NCBI GenBank assembly: GCA_900320245.1
Contig: ONRP01000034.1
Span: forward strand, 1 to 35,289
DNA length: 35,289 nt
Direction of reading: 5' to 3'
Source: an uncultured Prevotellaceae bacterium
Lineage (GTDB): Bacteria > Bacteroidota > Bacteroidia > Bacteroidales > Muribaculaceae
Shown piece by piece: positions 8,160-16,318 of the stretch (positions are counted from its first letter, which is position 1; each line of letters begins with the position of its first letter). The translations under genes and the position numbers were made by a program. The notes beneath the pieces are model-generated. The model was given only the letters and a program-made list of their open reading frames with translations. It did no database searches and was not told the origin of the DNA.

Positions 8160-9206
8160 ATGATTACTCCTATCATCGACGATATGGCAATCGACAGGCT
8201 GCGCGCCCTGATCAATGGTGCGCGTCACATCGCCATCACTTGCCACAAGTCGCCCGACGGCGATGCCCTGGGCTCGACACTGGCCCTGTGCCATGTGCTG
8301 CGCCGCCTGGGCAAGGATGCCGTCGTGGTAACCCCCGACATGGCACCGCGGGCGCTGGACTTCATTCCCGGTGTGCGTGACCTGGTGGTGTTCACCAAGC
8401 ACGAGGCCCGTGCGCGCCGTGTGCTCAGCGATGCCCAACTGATTTTCTGCTTGGATTTCAACTCCCTGCATCGCATCGACCGCTTGGGTGAGGTCATCGA
8501 GCCGCTGCCCGCTCCGCGGGTGCTCATCGACCACCACCTGAATCCCGAAGACATCTTCGACCTGGCGATTTCGCATCCCGAATTGTCGTCAACGTGTGAA
8601 TTGGTGTTCAGGCTGCTCATGCAGATGGGGCTCTTGCGGTACCTGGACCGCTTGGCCGCCAGTTGCTTGTATGTGGGTCTGCTGACCGACACCGGTGGCT
8701 TTGCCTACAGTTGCGACAACCCTGAATTTTACGAGATACTGGCCTCGGTGATGCGGCGCCACATCGACCGCATCGGGCTCTACAACAAGGCGATGAACAC
8801 ATTCAGCGCCGACAGCCTGCGCCTGCAGGGCTATGCCATCAACGAGAAGATGCAACTGTTTCCCGAGCAGGGCGCCGCGCTGATCGTGCTGGACAGGCAG
8901 GAACTGGAACGGTTCAACTACAGCAAGGGTGATACCGAGACGTTGGTCAACAAGCCGTTGGCCATTCCGGGCATCTTCTGGAGCGTGTTTATGCGCGAAG
9001 ACCCCGACAAGATCAAGGTGTCGTGCCGTTCACAGGGCGACTTCTCGGTGAGTGACATCTGCGCCCGCTACTTTGGCGGCGGAGGACATCAGAATGCTGC
9101 CGGTGGTGACTTCAACGGCACGATGGAACAGGCCGTGGCATTGTTTCACCAGGTGCTTGCCGACCTCTTTCCCGCCGCCGATTCCACCGAACAACCACAA
9201 CAATAA
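8160..9206 (+). CDS. nrnA: DHH/DHHA1 phosphoesterase, NrnA-like (oligoribonuclease / pAp phosphatase)
   Basis: The 348-residue product contains the DHH-family motifs in order: HKSPDGDALGS near residues 28-38 (motif I), LDFNS near 100 (motif II), DHH at 124-126 (motif III) and GGGGHQNAAGG near 306 (DHHA1). NrnA-type enzymes degrade nanoRNAs and dephosphorylate 3'-phosphoadenosine 5'-phosphate, using Mn2+ at the DHH centre. The frame is open to 8127, but the Met at 8160 is preferred because it leaves a leader of normal length after the -7 box and starts just before the domain. The lipoprotein gene follows after 21 bases. Confidence 0.88.
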   Translation: MITPIIDDMAIDRLRALINGARHIAITCHKSPDGDALGSTLALCHVLRRLGKDAVVVTPDMAPRALDFIPGVRDLVVFTKHEARARRVLSDAQLIFCLDFNSLHRIDRLGEVIEPLPAPRVLIDHHLNPEDIFDLAISHPELSSTCELVFRLLMQMGLLRYLDRLAASCLYVGLLTDTGGFAYSCDNPEFYEILASVMRRHIDRIGLYNKAMNTFSADSLRLQGYAINEKMQLFPEQGAALIVLDRQELERFNYSKGDTETLVNKPLAIPGIFWSVFMREDPDKIKVSCRSQGDFSVSDICARYFGGGGHQNAAGGDFNGTMEQAVALFHQVLADLFPAADSTEQPQQ

Positions 9207-9227
9207 CACAAAACAAATAGATATAAA

Positions 9228-9803
9228 ATGAAACAATTTCCTTTTCACATTTTATTGACCGCACTGCTGGCCGTCGTGATGCTCACTGGGTGCAACAACG
9301 ACCAGAGTTATGCCGACCGACTGAATGCCGAGCGCAATGCCGTCAATGCTTATCTGGCCAATCACCGGGTGGTGATGTCGGTCCCCGAGGACTCCGTGTT
9401 TGAAGTCGGTCCCGATGCGCCTTTCTACCGCCTCGACCCCGATGGCAACCTCTACATGCAGGTGCTCAACGCCGGCGACCTGAACGACAAGGCCAAGATT
9501 GGCGAGCCCATCTATTTCCGCTACAGCCGCTACAGCCTGTCGACCTGGTATGCCGACGGCTCCTGGACGGTCTACAGCGGCAATGAGTCGGCGATGGATG
9601 CCGTCTCGTGCAGTTTCAACTATTCGGATTACACGTTGCCCTCGTCGTCGCAGTGGGGCTATGGCCTGCAGTATCCGCTCCTGTTCCTGGGCGTGGAGTG
9701 CGAGGTCAATCTCGTCATCAAGTCGCAGTTCGGCTTCACGAGCGAGATTTCCTATGTGATGCCGTTCTTCTACCACGTGCGTTATTTCCACAGCCAGATT
9801 TAA
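9228..9803 (+). CDS. DUF4827-like lipoprotein
   Basis: The 191-residue product has a signal sequence with lipobox LTGC (Cys at about residue 22), so it should be lipid-anchored. The mature part has a charged helix (YADRLNAERNAVNAYL) and a beta-rich region ending SYVMPFFYHVRYF. Length, lipobox and position between nrnA and glmM resemble the Bacteroidales DUF4827 family, which I recall as having an FKBP-like fold; this assignment is from memory. No function is known to me. It lies 21 bases after nrnA and 66 bases before glmM. Confidence 0.7.
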   Translation: MKQFPFHILLTALLAVVMLTGCNNDQSYADRLNAERNAVNAYLANHRVVMSVPEDSVFEVGPDAPFYRLDPDGNLYMQVLNAGDLNDKAKIGEPIYFRYSRYSLSTWYADGSWTVYSGNESAMDAVSCSFNYSDYTLPSSSQWGYGLQYPLLFLGVECEVNLVIKSQFGFTSEISYVMPFFYHVRYFHSQI

Positions 9804-9869
9804 TATGGAGTTGGTAATCGCGCCTAAAAACTCACAACTTTAAACTTCAAAAATACACAACCAAGAATA

Positions 9870-11137
9870 ATGTCTCTGATTAAATCAATATCTGGAATTC
9901 GCGGTACCATCGGCGGCAAGGCCGGTGATGGCCTCACACCGCTCGATATCGTCAAGTTCACGTCGGCCTATGCCACCTTCATGCGCCGCAACTCGCCGGT
10001 GCAGACCAATGTCATCGTTGTGGGTCGTGATGCCCGCTTGTCGGGCCGCATGGTGCTCAACACCGTTGTGGGCACCCTCACGGGCATGGGATTTGATGTG
10101 GTGAACATCGGACTGGCCACCACACCCACCACAGAACTGGCCGTTGTCGGCGAGCATGCCTGCGGCGGCATTATCATCACGGCATCGCACAATCCCAAGC
10201 AGTGGAATGCGCTGAAACTGCTCAACCATAACGGCGAGTTCTTGACCGATGCCGAGGGAAAGGAGGTGCTGCGCCTGGCCGAAGCCGAAGACTTTGACTA
10301 TGCTGAAGTGGACCACCTGGGCCGCGAGCAGAAAAACTACACGTGGCTGCGCCGCCACATCGATCACGTCCTGGCGCTCGACCTGGTTGACGTTGACGCC
10401 ATCCGCAAGGCCGATTTCACCGTCGCTGTCGATGCCGTCAACTCGGTGGGTGGCATCGCTATCCCGCAGTTGCTCGAAGCATTGGGTGTCAAGAAGGTCG
10501 AAAAACTCTTCTGTGACCCGACGGGCAACTTCGGCCACACTCCTGAGCCCATTCCCGAAAACCTGACAGCCATCAGCGACTACATGCGTCAAGGCAAGGC
10601 TGATGTGGGCTTCGTAGTAGACCCCGATGTGGACCGTCTGGCCATTGTCATGGAGAACGGTGAATTCTTTGTCGAGGAATATACCCTGGTAGCCGTTGCC
10701 GACTATGTGCTGTCGCACACACCGGGTGCCACGGTGAGCAACCTGTCGTCGTCACGCGCCTTGTCATCTATCCCGCCAGCCATTATGGCCGTGATGCGCT
10801 CGTCGGCGTGGCCCTGTTCCTCTCGCTGTTGGCCCATAGCGGCAAGACGGTGAGCCAGTTGAAGCAGACCTATCCGCAGTACTGCATCGCCAAGACCAAA
10901 CTCGAACTCAAACCCGAGATGGACGTTGACGCGATTCTTCGTGCCGTTGAGCAGCATTATCAGGGTGAGCAGATGACCACTATCGATGGCGTAAAAATCG
11001 ACTTTGCCGACGGCTGGGTACACCTGCGCAAGAGCAATACCGAGCCCATCATCCGCATCTACAGCGAGGCACACACCATGCAGGAAGCCGAGCGTCTGGG
11101 CGAGGATGTCAAGCAAATCGTGATGTCGCTCATCTGA
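9870..11137 (+). pseudogene. glmM: Phosphoglucosamine mutase GlmM, internally deleted and frameshifted
   Basis: GlmM converts glucosamine-6-phosphate to glucosamine-1-phosphate for UDP-GlcNAc synthesis. The first frame (9870 to codon 298 at 10761-10763) carries the phosphoserine loop TASHNP (Ser106) and the Mg2+ loop DPDVDR (251-256). The second, shifted frame resumes at 10766 with IYPASHYGRDALVGVALF and holds the phosphate-binding motif RKSNTEP, ending at 11137. Between SSSRAL and VIYPASHYGRDAL the family normally has about 38-40 residues, including the sugar-binding GEGNGG loop; all are missing, and the frame changes by one. Unrepaired, the first frame ends at 10853 with about 29 nonsense residues. 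GlmM is normally essential, so an assembly error or a second mutase gene elsewhere must be considered. Confidence 0.88.
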
Positions 11138-11170
11138 ATGTAGCCTATCACCAGTGCGGCCATTGGCGCT

Positions 11171-11836
11171 ATGCCAGTCAAGGTAGAGAAATATGTGGTG
11201 AACCGTTGTGAGGAGTGCACTCACATCATCTATGACACCGACTCGCGCGAGGCGGTGATTGTGGACTGTGGCGTGTACTACGATAATGAGCGCCGCCGTT
11301 TCCTTAAATTCATCGAGGATAATGGCCTGCATCCGGTGCGCTTGTTGCTGACCCATGCCCACCACGACCACGTGTGCGGCAACGACCTGGTGCAGCAACA
11401 CTTTGGCCTGTTGCCCGAGGTGCATGAGGCCGATGCTCCACTGATGAAGGGCCACCTGTTGCTGCGCATCGCTGAGTTCTACAACAACCAGTATCCTTAT
11501 CCCATCCCGATGCCCGAGCATTACCTCACCGACGGCGAGGTCATCTGCTTTGGCAACCATGCGCTGCGTGTGATACACACGCCTGGCCATTCGCCGGGTT
11601 CAGTATTCTTTTATTGCGAGGAAGCCTGCCTTGCCTTTTCGGGCGACACGCTGTTCTCTAAGGACATCGGACGCACCAACCTGCCGTTCGGGAGCGAGAC
11701 CGATATCTACGAGAGCCTGGACCGCATCACGCAGTTGCTTCCTGACGACACCATTCTCTATCCCGGTCACGGCCGCAAGACCACGATCGGAGAAGAGAAG
11801 GAGAAGAACCCGTTTCTCACGACGCCTCCTTATTGA
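11171..11836 (+). CDS. Metallo-beta-lactamase-fold hydrolase (glyoxalase II / YcbL type)
   Basis: The 221-residue product has the dinuclear metal motif THAHHDH at residues 61-67, further ligands in TPGHSPGS (about 138-145) and SGDTLF (about 158-163), and the terminal PGHG (about 195-198). Length and motifs fit small cytosolic MBL hydrolases that cleave thioesters such as S-lactoylglutathione, but Bacteroidales usually lack glutathione, so the thiol carrier is unclear. It starts 33 bases after glmM and is the last gene of that unit. The region to 11878 has no clear terminator. Confidence 0.85.
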   Translation: MPVKVEKYVVNRCEECTHIIYDTDSREAVIVDCGVYYDNERRRFLKFIEDNGLHPVRLLLTHAHHDHVCGNDLVQQHFGLLPEVHEADAPLMKGHLLLRIAEFYNNQYPYPIPMPEHYLTDGEVICFGNHALRVIHTPGHSPGSVFFYCEEACLAFSGDTLFSKDIGRTNLPFGSETDIYESLDRITQLLPDDTILYPGHGRKTTIGEEKEKNPFLTTPPY

Positions 11837-11878
11837 GGCTTAATGTTTTTAGGAAATCATGGCAGCGCCGTCTTGGAA

Positions 11879-13942
11879 TCAAGGCGGCGTTGTTGATGTG
11901 TCGATGACAAGGGCCCCATCAGCAAGGTTGATATAGGGGACATCCAGGGAGTCGCACTCGTGGATTAAAGGGGCAGCATCGTGCATTGCGCCCGATATGA
12001 CCAGACGCTCAAATCGGTATAATTCTTTTAGTTTGGCAGCATTGCCATGGAATCGCTTGGTGACGATGATGTCATCGAGTTGCATCGGGTTGTCGACGGT
12101 CGCATTTTTCCACCTGCCACTGCCGACGGCAATAACGCGACGGCCCATCAGGTAGGCATAAGGCGGCTTGAAAAATGCTCCGTCCAGGTCCAGGACGGTG
12201 TCGCCTTGAACCATCACCAACTCGTTGATACCATGCCGAGCCATAAAGCCGGCATGGATGTGGGCAAAGGCCGATGAATCGTTCTGCTCGTCGTCGGGTG
12301 TCCAGACATAGCCCTTTCCGGCCTCGAAATACAGCAGCGGTGTGGAACTGTAGGCGTTGAATATGACCAAGCCGCGCTGTGGCGTGTGGGCATCAAGCCA
12401 CAGGCTATGGGCCAGCAGTACCACTGTAGCGCAAGCGGCGGCCAGCAGCCAGCGGTAATTGCGCCTGTAGAGCCACAGGCCTATCAATGCCATGATGATG
12501 AACCAAATGGCCACACCCGTGCTGCTCACGTAGACACCGCTGACGTGTGAACCGGGGATGGCATTGACCATCCTGGCCGCGCCATGGATATAGCGGTCGA
12601 TGCCGTCGATAGCCGTGTCGAGCACCTGCCAGTGGCCACCTCCTGCCGTGACCAGCAGGAAGATGGCTCCCAGCACCATCAGCACAGGCATCACGGGCAG
12701 CACAAGCAGATTGGTGAACACCGACATCAGCGAGACGGTGTGGAAGTAATGGGCTGTCAAGGCTACCGTCGCCAGCATTGCAACGATGGAGGTGGTAGCG
12801 GTAGAGGACAGATAATTGACCCATCGGTAGCGGCTTTTGAACCGCTCGGACACGCTGGCAAACAGCAGCACAGCGGCCACTGTGATGAAACTCAACTGGA
12901 AACCGACACTGTAGAGTGACGACGGCGAGAAGATGAGGATGGCGAGGGCCGCAACAGCCAGGGCGTTGAGTGACGAGGCTCGCCGGCTGAACAGCGTTGA
13001 GGCAACGACACACGCAATCATCACCGTGGCTCGCACAACACTGGGCGACAAGCCCGTGAATACGGCATATACGGCAATGCAGCCCAGCGTGACAATAAGC
13101 CTCACCTTTTTCAACCCAAGGTAGTCTAACGGGAACAACAACCACCAGATAACCAAGGCAATAAAGCCCACATGAAGTCCGCTCAGGGCCAGAACATGGG
13201 CAATGCCCGCCGCCGAGAATTCCTGTCGTGTGGCCTGGTCGATATGTCGGCTGTTGCCCAGCAAAAGGGCTGTCACCATACGCCCGGCATGGGGTGAGAG
13301 GCGCGAGTTGAAAACCATAAGGCTCAGGTTGCGCCTGACGGAAGCCAGGCGTGTGGACAGGGTGGGGGACCAGCCCACCTTCACGACCTGATTCAGGGGC
13401 AGGTGCTGCTGGTAGCGCAACCCCTGTGCGTCCATCAGGTAGGCGGCATAGTCCATCTCGTCAGGATTGCCCAGGCTGTGTATTTCACTCAGGTTGCCCT
13501 TCCACGCCACGAGATCGCCCGGCTGTATGTTGTAGTCGCAGCCCCGCGTGCTGAGCAATATGCGGCAGGGTGGCAGGTCATCGTCGATGACATCGATGGT
13601 GAGCCGCATCGAGAAGTCGGTGTATTGCAGATCGGCCACGCGACCGGTGAGCACCCGGCCGCTGCGCTGTTCAGCAGTGAGTCGAGACGGACTGTGGACG
13701 ATGGCCGACAGCCAGCCCAGCGACATTGCCGCTGTTGCCAAGGGTATGATAAAAAAATTGCGCCACCCGTAGCGCTGTGCCGGTTTCCGTGACAGGAACG
13801 CCAGCAAGCAGTATGCGATAGCGCTGGCGCCCAAGATTGTCAGCGGCAACCACCAGCGACACGACTCATGCCCGACGATGATGCCCAGTGCAAACGGCAC
13901 AAGGACTCGAAGGGCGGGAATCCGTGAAAGCGTTGATGACAT
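11879..13942 (-). CDS. comEC: ComEC/Rec2-family DNA-uptake channel protein
   Basis: The 687-residue protein is mostly membrane-embedded. An N-terminal region with two to three membrane segments and an OB-like DUF4131 domain (about 5-170) precedes the Competence domain (about 215-480), recognised by LLLGNSRHI and the signature HVLALSGLHVGF. Further hydrophobic segments run to about 515. ComEC forms the inner-membrane channel for single-stranded DNA in natural transformation. The C-terminal 165 residues occupy the place of the usual metallo-beta-lactamase domain but show no HxHxDH motif. It starts 42 bases after aroE and probably shares its transcript. Its stop codon lies in a short inverted repeat (11866-11889) without a U-tract. 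Confidence 0.88.
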   Translation of the reverse strand: MSSTLSRIPALRVLVPFALGIIVGHESCRWWLPLTILGASAIAYCLLAFLSRKPAQRYGWRNFFIIPLATAAMSLGWLSAIVHSPSRLTAEQRSGRVLTGRVADLQYTDFSMRLTIDVIDDDLPPCRILLSTRGCDYNIQPGDLVAWKGNLSEIHSLGNPDEMDYAAYLMDAQGLRYQQHLPLNQVVKVGWSPTLSTRLASVRRNLSLMVFNSRLSPHAGRMVTALLLGNSRHIDQATRQEFSAAGIAHVLALSGLHVGFIALVIWWLLFPLDYLGLKKVRLIVTLGCIAVYAVFTGLSPSVVRATVMIACVVASTLFSRRASSLNALAVAALAILIFSPSSLYSVGFQLSFITVAAVLLFASVSERFKSRYRWVNYLSSTATTSIVAMLATVALTAHYFHTVSLMSVFTNLLVLPVMPVLMVLGAIFLLVTAGGGHWQVLDTAIDGIDRYIHGAARMVNAIPGSHVSGVYVSSTGVAIWFIIMALIGLWLYRRNYRWLLAAACATVVLLAHSLWLDAHTPQRGLVIFNAYSSTPLLYFEAGKGYVWTPDDEQNDSSAFAHIHAGFMARHGINELVMVQGDTVLDLDGAFFKPPYAYLMGRRVIAVGSGRWKNATVDNPMQLDDIIVTKRFHGNAAKLKELYRFERLVISGAMHDAAPLIHECDSLDVPYINLADGALVIDTSTTPP

Positions 13943-13984
13943 CGTTGCGGGGATTGAGACGCGGCCGAAACGGGGAGGCGGGAA

Positions 13985-14764
13985 TTAATCGTCGCCCATG
14001 GTCCAGATGTCGTAGGAGTCAAATGCCTGGAGCAGGAGCATCTCGATGCCGTTCTTGGTCTCGGCGCCCTGAGCGGCGGCCTTCTTCATGAACAGCGTCT
14101 CCTCGGGGTTGTAGATGAGGTCGTAGCAGATGTGCTCAGGGGTAAGGAAACGGTAGGGGAAGTCGGGGCAGCGGTTGTCGTCGGGGTATTTTCCCAGCGG
14201 TGTGGCATTGACAATGATTTTGTGGGCAGCGACCATGGCCCGTGTAATCTCCTCATAGACGACAGTGCTTTCTGACTTGCGGCGCGACACGAACTGGACC
14301 TCGACGCCATAGTCCTCGAAGGCGGCACGCACGGCCTTGGCCGCGCCACCGGTCCCCAGGACCATCGCACTGGTGCGCTCGGGCGTGAGAATGGACGGAA
14401 TCGTCTTGCCGAAACCCACTACGTCGCTGTTGTATCCTCGCAGTTCGGTGAGCGCTCCGGTGCTCCTGTCGCGGATGAAGCGGATGACATTGACCGCACC
14501 GATCAGCCGGGCATCCTCGTCGAGGGTATCAAGAAACGGAATGACCGCCTCCTTGTAGGGGGCTGTGACATTGAGACCGTTGAGGTTGGGGTACTCGGCG
14601 ATGATTTCGCCCAGCAGGCCGAGGTCTTCAATCTCGAAATTGATATACTGGGCATCAATGTCCTCGGAGATGAACTTCTGGTTGAAGTAGTCGAGCGAGA
14701 ACGAGTGGACGAGCGGGTAGCCAATCAGTCCATAGAGATATTTACAGGCATGTGGAGATTTCAT
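13985..14764 (-). CDS. aroE: Shikimate dehydrogenase
   Basis: The 259-residue enzyme reduces 3-dehydroshikimate to shikimate with NADPH in chorismate synthesis. Seen are the substrate-binding GYPLVHSFS near residue 15, the catalytic lysine motif NVTAPYK near 62-68, a glycine-rich nucleotide loop VLGTGGAAKA near 130, and NATPLG near 185. The frame is open to 14902, but those extra 46 residues contain the promoter box and do not resemble the family, so Met at 14764 (MKSPHACKYLYGL) is chosen. It is divergent from mlaD and leads the aroE-comEC pair. Confidence 0.92.
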   Translation of the reverse strand: MKSPHACKYLYGLIGYPLVHSFSLDYFNQKFISEDIDAQYINFEIEDLGLLGEIIAEYPNLNGLNVTAPYKEAVIPFLDTLDEDARLIGAVNVIRFIRDRSTGALTELRGYNSDVVGFGKTIPSILTPERTSAMVLGTGGAAKAVRAAFEDYGVEVQFVSRRKSESTVVYEEITRAMVAAHKIIVNATPLGKYPDDNRCPDFPYRFLTPEHICYDLIYNPEETLFMKKAAAQGAETKNGIEMLLLQAFDSYDIWTMGDD

Positions 14765-14795
14765 TGTCGCGTGGGTTTTTACAAACAAATTTTTG

Positions 14796-14803
14796 CAAAA
14801 ATA
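14796..14803 (-). promoter_or_regulatory. Putative -7 box for aroE-comEC
   Basis: TATTTTTG on the minus strand (14803-14796) matches TAnnTTTG exactly, 31 bases before the chosen aroE start. No convincing -33 element is seen. Confidence 0.5.
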
Positions 14804-14953
14804 GTTACAATAGTTGTAATCTCCACCGAAAATGGTGTTTTTTTTGCCCAAAATGGCAGTTTTTAGCGCCAATTGATGCCGAGAAGGGCCTGTTATCACC
14901 ATTAAAATATAGTGAAAAATCGATAAAAACGAGATTTATCGAGAACAAAGTAT

Positions 14954-14961
14954 TAATTTTG
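14954..14961 (+). promoter_or_regulatory. Putative -7 box for the MlaD-like gene
   Basis: TAATTTTG matches the consensus and lies 31 bases before ATG 14993. No TTTG is found at 19-21 bases upstream. Confidence 0.5.
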
Positions 14962-14992
14962 CGGGTGCAAACCAAAGATTGAACAACACGAA

Positions 14993-15895
14993 ATGAAGTT
15001 GCTAACTAAAAATGTAAAGATAGCGCTCACAGTGATTGCGGGCCTGATTCTGTTGTATTGGGGCATCAATTATCTCAAGGGTGTGAACCTGTTGACGCCT
15101 GTTAACCGCTACTACACCGAATTGCAGAGTACTGATGGACTGCTGGAGGCTGCTCACGTGACGGTGAACGGCTTTCAGGTAGGACAAGTGCGTGAAATCA
15201 CCTATGACTATTCCAAGAACAAAATCATGGTGATGATTTCAATGGACAAGGACATGAAGATCCCCGAAGGCAGTTCGCTGAACCTGGTGTCGGGTCTGAT
15301 GGGCGGCGCGTCGCTGGTGCTCAACCTGGGTACAGGCCCTGCCTTGGAACCCGGTAGCAATATTCCCACAACCGATGTGCCTGGACTGATGGACCACGTG
15401 ACCGAGAACATGTTGCCCAAGGTGAATGACATGCTGCCCAAAGTGGACTCGATTATGAACAACGTCAACTCGCTGACGGGAGATCCCGCGCTGTTTGCCG
15501 CGCTGACCCGCCTCGACGCGATAACCCGCCAACTCCAGGCCAGTTCTCAGCAACTGACGATGCTGATGACCAACCTGAACCGCAGCGTGCCTGGCGTGAT
15601 GACCGACGTGAACGGCATCACTGGCAATCTGACAACGTCAACAGGCAACCTCACTGATCTGTCTGAATCGCTCAAGTCGTTGCCCATCAACGAGACAATG
15701 GACAAACTCAACGCGACGCTCGACAATTTGCAGGCTCTGAGTGAGCAGTTGAACGACAAGAACTCCAGCCTGGGCAAGATCATGAACGACCGCGAACTCT
15801 ATGACAATGCCAACCATGCCATCGCCAGCCTTGACTCGTTGCTGATGGACATCAAGGCCAATCCCAAACGCTATATTAACGTCAAAGTATTCTAA
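14993..15895 (+). CDS. mlaD: MCE-domain (MlaD-like) lipid-transport substrate-binding protein
   Basis: The 300-residue product has one N-terminal membrane anchor (about 8-28, IALTVIAGLILLYWGI) and a single MCE domain (about 37-120; VTVNGFQVGQVREI, LMGGASLVLNLG). A long, mostly helical C-terminal part follows with repeated LTGNLTTSTGNLT-like heptads (about 130-270), ending in KRYINVKVF. MlaD proteins form periplasm-facing hexamers that pass phospholipids between the membranes, working with an MlaE permease and MlaF ATPase; neither partner is in this window. It has its own -7 box upstream and a strong terminator after it, so it is likely monocistronic. Confidence 0.88.
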   Translation: MKLLTKNVKIALTVIAGLILLYWGINYLKGVNLLTPVNRYYTELQSTDGLLEAAHVTVNGFQVGQVREITYDYSKNKIMVMISMDKDMKIPEGSSLNLVSGLMGGASLVLNLGTGPALEPGSNIPTTDVPGLMDHVTENMLPKVNDMLPKVDSIMNNVNSLTGDPALFAALTRLDAITRQLQASSQQLTMLMTNLNRSVPGVMTDVNGITGNLTTSTGNLTDLSESLKSLPINETMDKLNATLDNLQALSEQLNDKNSSLGKIMNDRELYDNANHAIASLDSLLMDIKANPKRYINVKVF

Positions 15896-15968
15896 GATGT
15901 TGGTATGTTTGGTAATAACTAGAAATAATCATATTGGTAAGCAAATTTACCACTCAACAATCACAAAG

Positions 15969-16007
15969 AAATCCCTATCTGGACACAATCCAAATAGGGA
16001 TTTTTTT
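15969..16007 (+). terminator. Intrinsic terminator after mlaD
   Basis: A perfect 10-bp stem (15969-15978 with 15994-16003) extends inward with TGGA/TCCA after one mismatch. It runs into a T tract at 16001-16007. Confidence 0.9.
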
Positions 16008-16318
16008 AAAAATTACTGTTTTCGGGATTTGCAAAAACAAACTCTAGCAGTAACAGCACTTTGCGGCTATGCCAAATGTGGTAATGAAAATGTATATAAA
16101 ATGTAAGTCGCTGATTTATAGGCAAAATCATAAATGCCTGCCGCCAAAATTGTCACATTTTTGCAACAACAATGTAACCCTTTGTTTTTCAATATCGTTA
16201 CAGTTGAAATGATATTTCCAAATTTTTTGAGCACTTTTTTATAAGAAATTATTGGCCGAAATTTGTACTGCTAAAAAGCACTGAACAAACCAACCTAGAC
16301 TAAGCAAAATATATTATA
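16008..16318 (+). promoter_or_regulatory. dnaA leader region
   Basis: These 311 AT-rich bases between the mlaD terminator and dnaA hold no gene I can support. An interrupted inverted repeat, GTCACATT (16152-16159) and AATGTAAC (16171-16178), matches at 7 of 8 positions. A weak -7 box GAAATTTG (16258-16265, one mismatch) lies 53 bases before the dnaA start, with a T run at 16235-16240 in place of TTTG. I see no cluster of TTATNCACA DnaA boxes, so no origin is called here. Confidence 0.35.

Noticed and set aside
10741-10860. Programmed ribosomal frameshift in glmM
   Set aside because: No slippery sequence is evident, and conserved residues including the GEGNGG loop are missing at the junction, so a frameshift alone cannot restore the protein.
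11866-11889. Hairpin at the comEC stop as an intrinsic terminator
   Set aside because: The 10-bp stem overlaps the stop codon and is not followed by a T tract on either strand.
15897-16106. A 69-codon open frame after mlaD
   Set aside because: It contains the mlaD terminator hairpin and T tract and has no coding character.
16008-16318. Replication origin next to dnaA
   Set aside because: No cluster of DnaA boxes was found, and dnaA is often away from oriC in Bacteroidota; GC skew over the chromosome would be needed.
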